A stretch of DNA of 61,366 bases, taken from NCBI GenBank assembly GCA_001770655.1, contig MERQ01000053.1, positions 632 to 61,997 on the forward strand, read 5' to 3'. A program made the position numbers and the translations under genes. This DNA is from Betaproteobacteria bacterium RIFCSPLOWO2_12_FULL_68_20. GTDB taxonomy: Bacteria; Pseudomonadota; Gammaproteobacteria; Burkholderiales; SG8-39. Positions 25,801 through 33,588 of this stretch are shown piece by piece (positions within the stretch are counted from its first letter, which is position 1; the number at the start of each line of letters is the position of its first letter). The notes under the pieces are model-generated. The model saw nothing but the letters and a program-made list of their open reading frames with translations. It made no database searches and was not told the origin of the DNA.

Positions 25801-27772
25801 CTCCGGTTGTGAAGGGCGCCACGGGCAGATACTTGCTGGTTCCGAAGTTGATGGTCATGAAGCCGAGGCGCCAGTTATCGGGCAGCGCGGCGAGCGCGAT
25901 CGAGCGCCCGATCGCGCTCTTCGCCATCTGCATGCGCGTGCGGTAGTACGCGAACCAGTTGGCGAAGTTGGTCATTTCCTCGTCGTAGGCGCACACGCCC
26001 TCGGTCGCGATGCAGTCCGTTCGGTCGGCATACTTGTTGTAGGTCTGGCCAGGGACGATATTGGTGCGCACGAAGGTGCCGACGTTCTCGCGCGTCGCGC
26101 CGGCCGGCGGCACGACGTCGGTGCCGCCCGAGAAGTTCTGAGTGGTGTAGATGACGTCGCCGGTCGTGACCCCGCTGCCGAGCCTGGAGCCGTTCGATCC
26201 GCTCGCCGTGGTGTTCGCCGTGCCGATCGCCGCCGGCGTGTTGTTCTTCTCCGACCCGGTCGCGGGCGGCGTGGAGCCGGCCGGCGCGGTGATGCGCACC
26301 ACGTTGTTGCTGCCGCTCACCGTCCAGCCGGCGGGCGGAGTGAGAGCACCGCGCACCAGCGACGCCATGCGGTTGTTGCGGGTCGTCGAGCTCGAGCTGT
26401 TGCAATCCGTGTGCGTGCAGTAGATGGTGCCGGAGACGAATTGATTGCCCTCGATCACGAGGCTGTTCACCTCGCCGACGCCCGGAATCGTGTTGTCCCT
26501 GAACGTGCCGCTGAACGTGAAATCGATGTACGCCGGCGTCTTCCCGGTCACGTTGGTGGTGATGGTGATGGTGGCACCGTTGAAATCGGCGCCCGCGGTG
26601 TTCGCGAAGACGGTGGTCGTGGGACCGGTGCTGTGGCTCGCCGTGAACGCGGGCGACAGGCCGTTGGGGTTGCCGTCGATCTCGTTCTCGATCAGCTCGG
26701 CCCAGGTGCTGGTGCTGGAGCCCGCCGTCAATGTGCGGCCGTTGCTCAGGCTGAAGGTGGTGCCGTCCAGCTTGGTCACGACGATGTCGACGATGTTGCC
26801 CTGCGCCGAATCGGGCTGGGTGGCGATGGTGATCGAGCCCTCGGCCTTGGTCGCCCCGGAGCCGTTGGCGGTCACGTTGCCGAGGAACCTCGGGTACCTG
26901 CGGTCGGGGGAGCTGACCGAGCGCTTGGAGTGGCAGGTGCCGAGGGTGTCGTCGGTGCAGAAGCGCACCGACGCTGGCACCGAGTAGCTCTTGCCGCCCA
27001 CCACGGTGGCTTCGGTCGACACGACGCAATCGTCCATCCGCGCGTCGGTGCAGAACTCGGTCGGCAGGATGCGGTAGTAGTAGGGCGCGCCGAACTTGTA
27101 TTTCTCGTTGTTCGAGCCGTCCCTCCCGTAGCCGAAGAAGAAGTTGGGGTAGGTATACGCGCTGTTGGTCTTGCAGACCGCGGGGTCGCTCGCGCTGTCC
27201 GTCGGCAGGGCGCACCACACGCGATCCGGCCATTGGTTCACGAGGTCGTAGTTCTCGATGACGGGACTGTTGCCGGAGTCCCAATTGCTGCCCGAATGCA
27301 GGTCCTTGCGCGCCTCGTCTTTCGCCGCCGAGCTGACGTTGTCGGTCGGCACCGCGGTCCAGTTGCTGGTGTTGGCCGCGGTCATGTTCGTGCGTTGAGC
27401 GCCGTTGTAATCGACCGCCGGCAGATAGCGGACCTCGGGGTTGTAGTACTGCGTGTTGAACTCGGGGGACATCGCGGGCGGGTCGCCCGGTCCGCAGGTC
27501 TGCGGGCTCGAGGTGAGGTCGTTGTTGGTGTCGTAGGAATCGAAGCAATTCTGGGCGCTGAGGGAGACGTAGTCCGGGCTGAACTGGCGCGCCATCGAGC
27601 CCGAGTCGTCGAGGATGAGCAGCAGGTTGGGATTCAGGCTCGTGCTCGCCGGCTGGGTGATCGGGTAGTCGGCGATGTCCGTGAGCGCGGCCTGCAGCGG
27701 GCCCGTGTACGCCATCGAGGCGCTCACCGCGTAGGCGAGCACTCGTTTTCCGAGAGTCGAAAGGCGGCTCAT
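22850..27772 (-). CDS. pilY1: Type IV pilus tip adhesin / assembly protein PilY1
   Basis: A very large (1640 residues) exported protein. The signal peptide covers about residues 1-29. A von Willebrand A-like region begins at LLLILDDSGSMARQF (MIDAS-type, about residue 50), and has long insertions rich in Ser, Thr, Asn and Gly. It includes a DADSDGSSN calcium-type loop. The C-terminal third is the PilY1 beta-propeller (GTVYVAANDGMLHAF, LVGGLNQGGRGYYALDI, GYLYVVDAQTGKILRRM) with a second Asp-rich loop (NDSDVDGTQSGD). PilY1 sits at the pilus tip and controls adhesion, extension and surface sensing. It lies 27 bases after pilX and overlaps the TonB-domain gene. The central region varies between species. 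Confidence 0.93.
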   Translation of the reverse strand: MSRLSTLGKRVLAYAVSASMAYTGPLQAALTDIADYPITQPASTSLNPNLLLILDDSGSMARQFSPDYVSLSAQNCFDSYDTNNDLTSSPQTCGPGDPPAMSPEFNTQYYNPEVRYLPAVDYNGAQRTNMTAANTSNWTAVPTDNVSSAAKDEARKDLHSGSNWDSGNSPVIENYDLVNQWPDRVWCALPTDSASDPAVCKTNSAYTYPNFFFGYGRDGSNNEKYKFGAPYYYRILPTEFCTDARMDDCVVSTEATVVGGKSYSVPASVRFCTDDTLGTCHSKRSVSSPDRRYPRFLGNVTANGSGATKAEGSITIATQPDSAQGNIVDIVVTKLDGTTFSLSNGRTLTAGSSTSTWAELIENEIDGNPNGLSPAFTASHSTGPTTTVFANTAGADFNGATITITTNVTGKTPAYIDFTFSGTFRDNTIPGVGEVNSLVIEGNQFVSGTIYCTHTDCNSSSSTTRNNRMASLVRGALTPPAGWTVSGSNNVVRITAPAGSTPPATGSEKNNTPAAIGTANTTASGSNGSRLGSGVTTGDVIYTTQNFSGGTDVVPPAGATRENVGTFVRTNIVPGQTYNKYADRTDCIATEGVCAYDEEMTNFANWFAYYRTRMQMAKSAIGRSIALAALPDNWRLGFMTINFGTSKYLPVAPFTTGAGAQRDQWYQKLYDAPGDVGGTPLRGALSRAGRYFANQNPGGNMGSTPINSACQPNFALLTSDGYWNTFTESGTPAAGISGSALGDADSDGSSNTLADVAHYYYNNDLSTDAGTGGTGPGAGYANQVPSSGIDTAPHQHMTTFTIGMGISGTLLFHPNYLEPGNSIDYDSITDGDSATTPNQWPAPSSGAETTVDDMWHAAVNGKGRFFSAQNPVALALGINEVLNAIAQRVGAGAAAATSNLQPIAGDNFAFTAQYSTVEWSGDLKARTIRLTDGLIAGRELWSASTQLDQRGHTDRKIYTLDPADTDATVVITVNGETRTQNANRLRSFCRQFNVLDPTCDDGGLLTDTESDDYFDPLGGASGALSHTAGWPGGDPRRTAATRGSLIRFLRGETSNEMALGGTGASDLYRNRVHLLGDIVNAQPSYVKASPFNYGAATDPFYLDFKHTTDGSAGTRKGTVYVAANDGMLHAFETDPDNSPYYQTAGIENPDTNAANDDFQGTKDEDPITGEGAERWAYIPTLVFPTLKRLAEANYSTNHRFYVDGSPQIGDACFGHTLSTPCSSAGNWKTILVGGLNQGGRGYYALDITNPDNPKGLWELKGGSGAACIVNDSDVDGTQSGDCNIGSTFGNPIIAKRPEDGKWVVIVASGYNNASPGDGKGYLYVVDAQTGKILRRMSTGTGNGATPSGLARINAWVGNALTDNTALAVYGGDLEGNLWRFQLDQSTTPSIPRYSVTKLATVYDPSGNPQPITVKPELAEIKGASVSHRAIFFGTGQFLGSSDKTDNQRQSIYAIKDAMAGAGDATPQNDVPQTDMTRTSPTTIAGFVRQALSPVGTDQRTVSTINAVNFDTNSGWFIDLPDGGAGTEAAERVNVDPVIQLGTLIIASNVPSSETCVAGGFGWVNFLDVKTGGTVPTGVSNTPASVKIAASLIVGINVVKIGDQIKTIVTTADNQQLTQETPTTPGGVEGRRVTWRELFVE

Positions 27773-27799
27773 GTCGTCACTCCCTGATTCGGTCCGGCT

Positions 27800-28384
27800 T
27801 CAGAACACCACGGACTGGACGTAGCTGCGCGCATTGCGCGGACCCGTGACCTGCACGGTGACGCGGTAGACCGCGGCGACCGGCGAGGAGAGGGCGTAGG
27901 TGCCGTAGGCCGCGGCGCCCTTGGTGCCGCCGGTCGTTGCGGTCGCCGTCCCGACCGACTTGACGCAACTGTTGTTGGGATCGTCGGGGGGCAGCGCCTG
28001 CGTGCACAGGCGGTGGATCACGTATTTCACCGTGTAACCGCTGGGCGGCGTGTACGGAGCTGCGGTCACGTCCTTGCTCGTCCCGGCGCAGCTGCCGTCG
28101 AAATTGGCGAGCAGGTTGAACCCCTCGTTCCACGAGGCGCAGTACGAATCCGCGGTCGAGGTGGCGTTCAGGTTGGCCGCGGTCCGCAGCCACGCGCGCG
28201 CGGCCTCCACGCCGATGTCGCCGACGAAGGTCGTGCTCTGCCGGAACGCGAGGTTCCCGGCGATGACCGTGCCGGTGTCCACGCCGCGCATGAGCGCGAT
28301 GCCCGCGAGCGACATCGCGACCAGGATGATCAGCGCGATGAACAGTACGACGCCCCGCTGGGCGCGGGCCGGACGCGAGCTCAT
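27800..28384 (-). CDS. pilX: Type IV pilus minor pilin PilX
   Basis: A 194-residue minor pilin of the PilX type. After a short basic leader ending QRG comes the hydrophobic N-terminal helix VVLFIALIILVAMSLAGIAL. It lacks the Glu at position 5 of the mature protein, as many PilX proteins do. The conserved PilX N-terminal features continue with the NLAFRQ and AARAWL positions. The C-terminal part has four cysteines. PilX joins PilV, PilW, FimT/U and PilE to prime pilus assembly with PilY1. Its ATG overlaps the pilW stop by 4 bases. Confidence 0.87.
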   Translation of the reverse strand: MSSRPARAQRGVVLFIALIILVAMSLAGIALMRGVDTGTVIAGNLAFRQSTTFVGDIGVEAARAWLRTAANLNATSTADSYCASWNEGFNLLANFDGSCAGTSKDVTAAPYTPPSGYTVKYVIHRLCTQALPPDDPNNSCVKSVGTATATTGGTKGAAAYGTYALSSPVAAVYRVTVQVTGPRNARSYVQSVVF

Positions 28385-29484
28385 GTCGCCCTCCAGATCA
28401 TGTTGCGAAGCGGGATGGTGGTTTCGAACACGCGGTAGCGGTAGCAGCGGTCTTCGCTTCCCGAGGCGACGCTTACCGCGGTGAACGTGCCGCCTGCCCA
28501 GGTCGGCGCCACCGTCGTGGTCGTGCAGTTACCGCTGGAGTCCGGTTTCTCGTAGGTGCCGATGCGCGCGAGCACGCCGATGCGCACCGAAACCACCTGC
28601 TGCCACTCGGCGCTGTTCGCGGGCGCCGCGCTGCTGAACTGGTCCACCTGCCCGTCGTTGGAAACGAAGGTGGCGGAGGCCACTGTGCCGTTGTTGATGC
28701 CGTTGTCCTTGCCGTACTGCCCGCGCAGATCGACGATGCCGTCCATCAATTCGACGGCCGAGCCGCCCGCCGCCACCGCGATGGCGTCGGCGACGCGCAG
28801 CTTTCCGTTCGAGACCGAATAGGTCCGCAGGGTCGGCGCGCTGCCGAGGTTGAAGATCGGCTCGCCGATCGCGTAGTTGCTGACCGGGAACGCGCCCCAC
28901 GCGGCCGGGTTGAATGTTCCCGGGTTCGCCTCGATCTTCTGGCTCGGGGGAAGCTGCACGTTGGTGATCTGCACCATCGTGCAACCGGTGCCGTTCGCCA
29001 GCACGACCAGGTCGCCGATGGCGAAGCCGGCGCTCGTTTCGAGGTCTATCAGATTGGTGGCGGAGGTGAACGTTTTGATCGAGCCGGGCACCATCCGCTC
29101 GGGGTCGCCGCCGGCCATGATCGAGATCTGGTCGGGATCGGTGAGCGGCAGCGTCGCGTCGACGGTGATGTAGACCGGGGCGACGCGCACCGGGGGCAGA
29201 GTGCCGCCGGCGTTCGGCGAGTAGGTCCCGTCGTAGTACCAGGCCATCTCGCCGCAGCCGAGCGCGACCGAGTCGGCGATGCCGTAACCCCCGTTGCGCA
29301 CGTCGCGCTCGATCGTGTAGAGCGCGATCAGGCCGTTGGTCTGCGCGCCGCCCTCGCCGAGCGTCGAGCGGTTGAAGTTCTCGCTGGTGAGATAGGCCTG
29401 CGTGATGATCAGGATGCCGATCAGGCCGATCGCCACCGCGACCATGATCTCGATGAGGCTCATGCCGAGCTGCCGGGTTCTCAT
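28381..29484 (-). CDS. pilW: Type IV pilus minor pilin PilW
   Basis: A 367-residue prepilin with a type III signal cleaved by PilD before MSLIEIMVAVAIGLIGILII (Gly-Met junction, Glu at mature position 5). The body contains NGLIALYTIERDVRNGGYGI, typical of PilW, and ends in a cysteine pair region with RCYRYRVFETTIPLRN. It is a minor pilin of the initiation complex. It lies 7 bases after pilV and overlaps pilX by 4 bases. Confidence 0.9.
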   Translation of the reverse strand: MRTRQLGMSLIEIMVAVAIGLIGILIITQAYLTSENFNRSTLGEGGAQTNGLIALYTIERDVRNGGYGIADSVALGCGEMAWYYDGTYSPNAGGTLPPVRVAPVYITVDATLPLTDPDQISIMAGGDPERMVPGSIKTFTSATNLIDLETSAGFAIGDLVVLANGTGCTMVQITNVQLPPSQKIEANPGTFNPAAWGAFPVSNYAIGEPIFNLGSAPTLRTYSVSNGKLRVADAIAVAAGGSAVELMDGIVDLRGQYGKDNGINNGTVASATFVSNDGQVDQFSSAAPANSAEWQQVVSVRIGVLARIGTYEKPDSSGNCTTTTVAPTWAGGTFTAVSVASGSEDRCYRYRVFETTIPLRNMIWRAT

Positions 29485-29491
29485 GGCGGAC

Positions 29492-29941
29492 TCAATCGTT
29501 CGAACGGTAGATTTGCGCGACCGCTTCGTGCCTGCTGACCGGCGTATCGGCGCCGGGGGGCTGCCAGCGCACCGTGACCGTCACCTGGCGGTTGTTCACC
29601 CCGCCGATAGCGATCGTCGGAGCGTTCCCGCCGGTCGCGTTCGGCAGGCGGCTCTGCACGCGCGTCAGCCAGGCGTTGCAGCGCAAAGTGGCGGCGCAGG
29701 ACGCGGTGGCGTAGCCGCCCAGATTGGCCGGGTCGCTCCACATGACGCCGATGATCTCGTTGGCGAGGAAGCCGGCCTCGGAGCGGTATTTGGCGTCGAT
29801 CGTCGCGCGCATGGCGACCGCCTGCATGCCGAGCATCGCGAGGATGCCGATCGAGAAGATCAGGATCCCGAGCAGCGCCTCGATCAGCATGACGCCCTTC
29901 TGGTGCGCCCCGGCGGCGGGCCTGGCTGCGTTCGTCTTCAT
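29492..29941 (-). CDS. pilV: Type IV pilus minor pilin PilV
   Basis: A 149-residue minor pilin. The leader of about 17 residues ends in HQKG, followed by VMLIEALLGILIFSIGILAML, with Glu at mature position 5. The region ATIDAKYRSEAGFLANEIIGVMW is characteristic of PilV. Two cysteines near residue 90 may form a disulfide. The ATG at 29941 overlaps the fimT stop (ATGA); an ATG two codons upstream is also possible. It belongs to the pilE-to-pilY1 operon. Confidence 0.88.
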   Translation of the reverse strand: MKTNAARPAAGAHQKGVMLIEALLGILIFSIGILAMLGMQAVAMRATIDAKYRSEAGFLANEIIGVMWSDPANLGGYATASCAATLRCNAWLTRVQSRLPNATGGNAPTIAIGGVNNRQVTVTVRWQPPGADTPVSRHEAVAQIYRSND

Positions 29942-30612
29942 GGGCATTTGCGCGGGTCGGCCGCGTCCGAGACCTTCGGGTCGCACATGCGGATCTGGCC
30001 GGCGTTGGTGACGACGATGCGCATGCAGCGCAGAGTCACCCCCCCTGTGCCTGCGCCATGCTCGCACCGGATGAGGTCGGAGAGTTGAAATACGTCGACG
30101 TCGATCCGACCCGTGTTGGCATTGATGCCGGCGGCCACAAATGCAGGCGAGACTCTTCCGAGTCCGTTGAAAGTGATCGAATCGCCTCCTCCCGTCGCAG
30201 CGGTCCCTATGTACATGAACCATGGCAACCCTGATGCGCTTTCGCCCGCGTCCCATTTTTGGACGATCCGCGGGGCCACTGTTTCGGAAGGGGCGATATC
30301 GCACTTGTCCGCGGGGTCGTCCCGGCTCACCACCCAGCCGGGCGCCGTTGTATTGCCGATGGCGACATTCAGGACCGCACAGGTGCTGCTCATATTGGTC
30401 ACGAGGGAGAAACGCACGCTCTCGTTGCGCCGCAGCGCCTCGGCGCGCGCGAGCTGCAGGCCGGCCTCGTAGCTCTGCGCGACATTCTTGATCTTTGCGT
30501 TCTTGATGAACGTGTTGTACTCCGGCAGCGCGAGCATCATGAGGACGGCGACGACCACCAGCGCGATCATCATCTCGATCAGGCTCAGGCCGCGCTGCGA
30601 GCGACTCAACAT
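29938..30612 (-). CDS. fimT: Minor pilin of the GspH/FimT family
   Basis: A GspH/FimT-type prepilin of 224 residues from the ATG at 30612. The class III leader MLSRSQRG is followed by LSLIEMMIALVVVAVLMMLA with Glu5. The FimT core continues with NAQSYEAGLQLARAEA-like sequence and RRNESVRFSLV. Four cysteines occur in the C-terminal half. An in-frame start further upstream (30648) lies inside pilE and lacks a ribosome binding site, while GGAAGG precedes 30612. The gene corresponds to fimT or fimU of Pseudomonas; sequence alone does not separate the two. Its start lies inside the pilE 3' end. Confidence 0.88.
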   Translation of the reverse strand: MLSRSQRGLSLIEMMIALVVVAVLMMLALPEYNTFIKNAKIKNVAQSYEAGLQLARAEALRRNESVRFSLVTNMSSTCAVLNVAIGNTTAPGWVVSRDDPADKCDIAPSETVAPRIVQKWDAGESASGLPWFMYIGTAATGGGDSITFNGLGRVSPAFVAAGINANTGRIDVDVFQLSDLIRCEHGAGTGGVTLRCMRIVVTNAGQIRMCDPKVSDAADPRKCP

Positions 30613-31022
30613 GCTTCGCCCTTCCTCGTCACCCAGCGCGTCCCGCAATTGTTCCAGCCCGCAAGCCCGGTGAAGGTCGAGGCCTTGGTGTTCGATTCGT
30701 TGATGGTGTACTGAAACCCGGTCATTCCGGCGGCCCCGGTCGCGGTGCAGGTGAACGCGGACGCGGTCTTGGCGGGGTTGTTGCAGGTGTAGGTGAAGTA
30801 GCGGGTGCCCGTCACTGCGTCCGGAAAACCTACATAGGTGCGGTTGTCGGCGTAGAACTTCTCGGCGCGCAGGCGCAGGTCGGACAGCGTCGAGGTCGCC
30901 TCGGTGATCTTGCCGCGCTGCGCGTAGTCCAGATACGACGGTACCGCGAACGCGCTGATGATCGCGACCACGGTGACCACGATCATCAGCTCAATCAGCG
31001 TGAATCCGCGTGCACGAGGCAT
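30606..31022 (-). CDS. pilE: Type IV pilin-like protein PilE
   Basis: A 138-residue type IV pilin. The short leader MPRARG is cleaved before FTLIELMIVVTVVAIISAFA, with Glu5 present. SYLDYAQRGKITEATSTLSDLRLRAEKFYADNRTY is typical of PilE minor pilins. Three cysteines lie in the C-terminal half, two of which could form the D-loop disulfide. As the first gene of the minus-strand operon it is preceded by a ribosome binding site (GGGAGGG) and a possible promoter near 31130. A major pilin gene may lie elsewhere; this one fits the minor PilE that clusters with pilY1. Confidence 0.88.
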   Translation of the reverse strand: MPRARGFTLIELMIVVTVVAIISAFAVPSYLDYAQRGKITEATSTLSDLRLRAEKFYADNRTYVGFPDAVTGTRYFTYTCNNPAKTASAFTCTATGAAGMTGFQYTINESNTKASTFTGLAGWNNCGTRWVTRKGEAC

Positions 31023-31126
31023 GAAACCCTCCCGATCGAAAGTGGATGCTAAAGAGCGGCCGCCCGGAGCGGCAACGACCGGCGACTAGCGGCCGGAAAC
31101 CCGGACCGAGCGGCGCGGCGCGGGCG

Positions 31127-31145
31127 AGTATAGCGGAACTAGTTC
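31127..31145 (-). promoter_or_regulatory. Possible pilE promoter with an adjoining palindrome
   Basis: On the minus strand TATACT (31132 down to 31127) could be the -10 of the pilus operon, giving a leader of about 100 bases. A perfect 10-base palindrome GAACTAGTTC (31136-31145) lies 3 bases upstream of it, inside the spacer, where a regulator could block or aid RNA polymerase. No clear -35 or sigma-54 site was seen. Confidence 0.35.
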
Positions 31146-31175
31146 ACGCCCCGGCCGTGCTGCGGCACTGCAGCG

Positions 31176-31181
31176 TATAAT
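31176..31181 (+). promoter_or_regulatory. Consensus -10 (TATAAT) for tRNA-Thr
   Basis: A perfect TATAAT lies 28 bases before the first base of the tRNA. Transcription would begin around 31188, leaving a short 5' leader for RNase P to remove. Confidence 0.55.
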
Positions 31182-31209
31182 CGCCCTGCCTCACTTTGCG
31201 TCGTCGAAA

Positions 31210-31285
<76 letters not shown>

Positions 31286-31310
31286 ATAACGATTCCCGAG
31301 CCCCGGAGCC

Positions 31311-31691
31311 ATGGCGGCCAGCATTCTCGTAGTGGACGATGACGAAGGCATCCGCGAGCTGCTGCGGCTGCATCTGAGTGCCGCCGGCTACGAGGTGCGC
31401 GTCGCCGAGGACGCGATCGTGGCGGGCTACCTGGTGCTGAAAAGCCCGCCCGACCTGATCATCACCGACGTCAGCATGCCGCACATGGACGGTTTCGAAT
31501 TCATCGCGGCGCTGAAAGCCGACAAGACGCTGCCGTACATCCCGGTGATCTTCCTCACTTCGGTAGAGGAGGGAGACCATCGCGGCAAGGAGCTGGGCGC
31601 GGTCGGCTATCTCACCAAGCCGGTGCGTGCCGACCACCTGCTTGCGCTCGTGGCGCAGCACGTGCCCGGCGGCGCGCACCCGATCGGCTAG
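31311..31691 (+). CDS. Single-domain response regulator (CheY/PilG type)
   Basis: A 126-residue stand-alone receiver domain. The acidic pocket is Asp9-Asp10, the phosphorylation site is Asp53 (ITDVSMPHMDG), and Thr83 and Lys103 (LTKPV) complete the site. There is no output domain, so it must signal by binding a partner, as CheY and PilG do. It lies 25 bases after tRNA-Thr and about 300 bases from the pilus operon, but on the opposite strand. A link to twitching motility is possible but not shown; no histidine kinase is nearby. Confidence 0.88.
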   Translation: MAASILVVDDDEGIRELLRLHLSAAGYEVRVAEDAIVAGYLVLKSPPDLIITDVSMPHMDGFEFIAALKADKTLPYIPVIFLTSVEEGDHRGKELGAVGYLTKPVRADHLLALVAQHVPGGAHPIG

Positions 31692-31717
31692 GACGGGGCA
31701 GGGCCCGCGGCGCGCGC

Positions 31718-32116
31718 TTACCTGGCGGCCGACCGGCACGCGCCGGGGTCCGGCGCGTCGAGGAAGCGATTGCCGTACCAGCCTTCGATCGCGAAGCGCC
31801 AGCGCGCGAGCAGCTCCATGGTGCGCCGGCAGCTCGCGAGCACCGCGGGACTGGGCTCGTCGAGGCGGCCGGACATGCGCCGCCACAATTCCAGCGCCTG
31901 CTTCCACTGCATCAGCGTGCGGATGCGCTCGCTGCAGTCGGCATCGAGCTTGGCCGAGGGAACGGCGAGAAAGCGGGCGCCTCTCCACCCCTCCAGGCTA
32001 CGATGCCATTGCTGCAGCAGGGGATTCAGCCCGTTCACGCGCTCGCAGTCCTGCGCGAATGCGCCGTAAGAGGCCGAGACAACGAGCAGCGCAACCACTC
32101 CGCGGAGGATCTTCAT
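31718..32116 (-). CDS. Exported Trp-rich protein with three Cys-terminated repeats
   Basis: I do not recognise this 132-residue protein. A signal peptide covers about residues 1-21 (cut after AFA). The mature part consists of three related segments of about 30 residues: 31-61, 65-96 and 100-127. Each has a Leu-rich helix, a Trp followed by hydrophobic residues and a second Trp (for example QQWHRSLEGWRGARFL and ARWRFAIEGWYGNRFL), and ends in a cysteine. Cysteines are at 24, 61, 96 and 127, so two disulfides are possible. It is likely periplasmic. It is on the same strand as, and 36 bases after, the SPOR gene. Confidence 0.65.
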   Translation of the reverse strand: MKILRGVVALLVVSASYGAFAQDCERVNGLNPLLQQWHRSLEGWRGARFLAVPSAKLDADCSERIRTLMQWKQALELWRRMSGRLDEPSPAVLASCRRTMELLARWRFAIEGWYGNRFLDAPDPGACRSAAR

Positions 32117-32152
32117 GGCGTCAATATATTCCGAATCCCGTTTCCCGCGAAA

Positions 32153-32824
32153 TCAGCCGCCCGTCGGACACTCGCGCAGCTCGCTTCCCTCGACCGTGCG
32201 CGCGATGTCCTTCAGCAGCGAGTGCTGGGCGGCGTCGGCGCCCCGCACCTGCAGCCACACCTTGGGCACCTGCAATTCGCGCGGGCCGGCCTGCGCCGTG
32301 CGCACGCCCAGGTCGCGCAGAGCCGTGAGTCGCGCCTGGGCCGCTTCCCCGGTGCGGAATACCCCGAGGGAGAGCGCCCAGCGCAGCGTCCCTTCCTCCT
32401 GCACGATGAAATGATCGTCCACGCCGAGCGCCTTCAGCTCGGCGGACTTCTTCTGCGCGCCGGCGCGGCTGCCCTGCGGCGGAATGAACACCCACCAGCC
32501 CGCGGTCTCCTCGGTGCGGCGCTGCGCGAGCCGCGCGCCGAGGGCGAGCGGCTCGAGCGCCTTTTCCATGCGCGGCGCGTCGGCGAGCGTGAAGCTGCCC
32601 CATTCGACGCACGCCGAGGCTGCGCCGGCCGCGACGGGCGCGGGCTTCGGCGCCGCCTGCGACGGCGCGCGCAGCTCGCGCGGATCGAGCAGCTTGAGCT
32701 TCTGCGGATCGATCTGGCGCTCCAGCGGCCGCGGGTCGGAGGCCGGCTCGGACTGGGCGACGAAGCGCGACCAGGCGAAAAACGCGCTGTTGGCGAGGAC
32801 CAGAAGCAGGAACAACACGCGCAT
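32153..32824 (-). CDS. SPOR domain protein
   Basis: A 223-residue bitopic inner-membrane protein. One membrane segment is at about residues 3-18 (VLFLLLVLANSAFFAW), followed by a Pro/Ala linker and a periplasmic SPOR-like region (about 85-165, CVEWGSFTLADAPRMEKAL and the LSLGVFRTGEAAQARL block). SPOR domains bind peptidoglycan lacking stem peptides, often at the division site. The start is the ATG at 32824, three bases after coaX. The birA-coaX-SPOR order is conserved in betaproteobacteria, which supports the assignment. Confidence 0.82.
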   Translation of the reverse strand: MRVLFLLLVLANSAFFAWSRFVAQSEPASDPRPLERQIDPQKLKLLDPRELRAPSQAAPKPAPVAAGAASACVEWGSFTLADAPRMEKALEPLALGARLAQRRTEETAGWWVFIPPQGSRAGAQKKSAELKALGVDDHFIVQEEGTLRWALSLGVFRTGEAAQARLTALRDLGVRTAQAGPRELQVPKVWLQVRGADAAQHSLLKDIARTVEGSELRECPTGG

Positions 32825-32826
32825 GG

Positions 32827-33588
32827 TCAGCCGGAACGCAGGGCGCGCGACGATTCGCGCGCGCGCTCGTCGAGCGCGATCAGGCCCAGTCCGTCGAGCA
32901 CCAGGTTCTCGACGTAACGGCAGGCAAGCGTGAGGAGCTCGATCAGCTGGCGCCCGTTGCCGCCGGAGACGATGCACAACGGATTTCCACCCATCGCGCG
33001 GAACATGCGCTCGACTGTCCCGGCCTGGGCGTGACGGCAGCCGGTCTCGATCGCGTCGGCGGTATTGCGCGGCGCCTCGCGCAGCCTGCCTTCCTGGATC
33101 GGCAGGCGCCCGGTGTGCTCGTGCAGCACGAAGCGCATCAGCTCCACCCCGGGAAGGATCACGCCGCCGGTGAACTCGCCGTCCGCGGAAAGCCTGTCCA
33201 CCGTGGTCGCGGTGCCGGCGTTCACCACCAGGCAGGCGCCCGTGTGCAGCGCGCGCGCCGCGACCAGCGCCGCCCAGCGGTCCGGCCCGAGCTGCTCCGG
33301 GCGCTCGTAGCGGCTGCGCACGCCGCAGCGCGCGGCCTCGCCCGTCAGCCACAGCGGCACGGCCTCGAAGATGCTGGTCCAGTTGACGAGCAGCTGGTGC
33401 GCGCCTTCGCCGGCGACGTTCGAGATCACGATGCGCTCGGGATCCTCGTGCGTGGCGGCGAACGGATTGACGTCGTGGCTCGCCGCCGCGAACTCGACCA
33501 GCGATACGGTGGCGAGCGCGGTCCAGCGAGCGCCGTCGTGCCAGCCCCACTTCACGCGCGAGTTGCCCGCGTCGATGGCGAGATTCAT
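32827..33588 (-). CDS. coaX: Type III pantothenate kinase
   Basis: CoaX phosphorylates pantothenate in the first step of coenzyme A synthesis and belongs to the ASKHA superfamily. The 253-residue protein has the N-terminal phosphate motif AIDAGNSRVKWG, the LGPDRWAALVAAR motif near residue 95, the NAGTATTVD motif near 120 (catalytic Asp) and the GGVILPGVELM block. The C-terminal SGGNGRQL motif near 212 is also present. Its ATG overlaps the birA stop by 4 bases. It is unrelated to CoaA and not feedback inhibited by CoA in characterised cases. Confidence 0.92.
   Translation of the reverse strand: MNLAIDAGNSRVKWGWHDGARWTALATVSLVEFAAASHDVNPFAATHEDPERIVISNVAGEGAHQLLVNWTSIFEAVPLWLTGEAARCGVRSRYERPEQLGPDRWAALVAARALHTGACLVVNAGTATTVDRLSADGEFTGGVILPGVELMRFVLHEHTGRLPIQEGRLREAPRNTADAIETGCRHAQAGTVERMFRAMGGNPLCIVSGGNGRQLIELLTLACRYVENLVLDGLGLIALDERARESSRALRSG

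Noticed and set aside
25499-27787. A 762-codon open frame on the plus strand opposite pilY1
   Set aside because: Antisense shadow of the pilY1 vWA-like region; Arg/Gly/Val/Ala rich with no domain.
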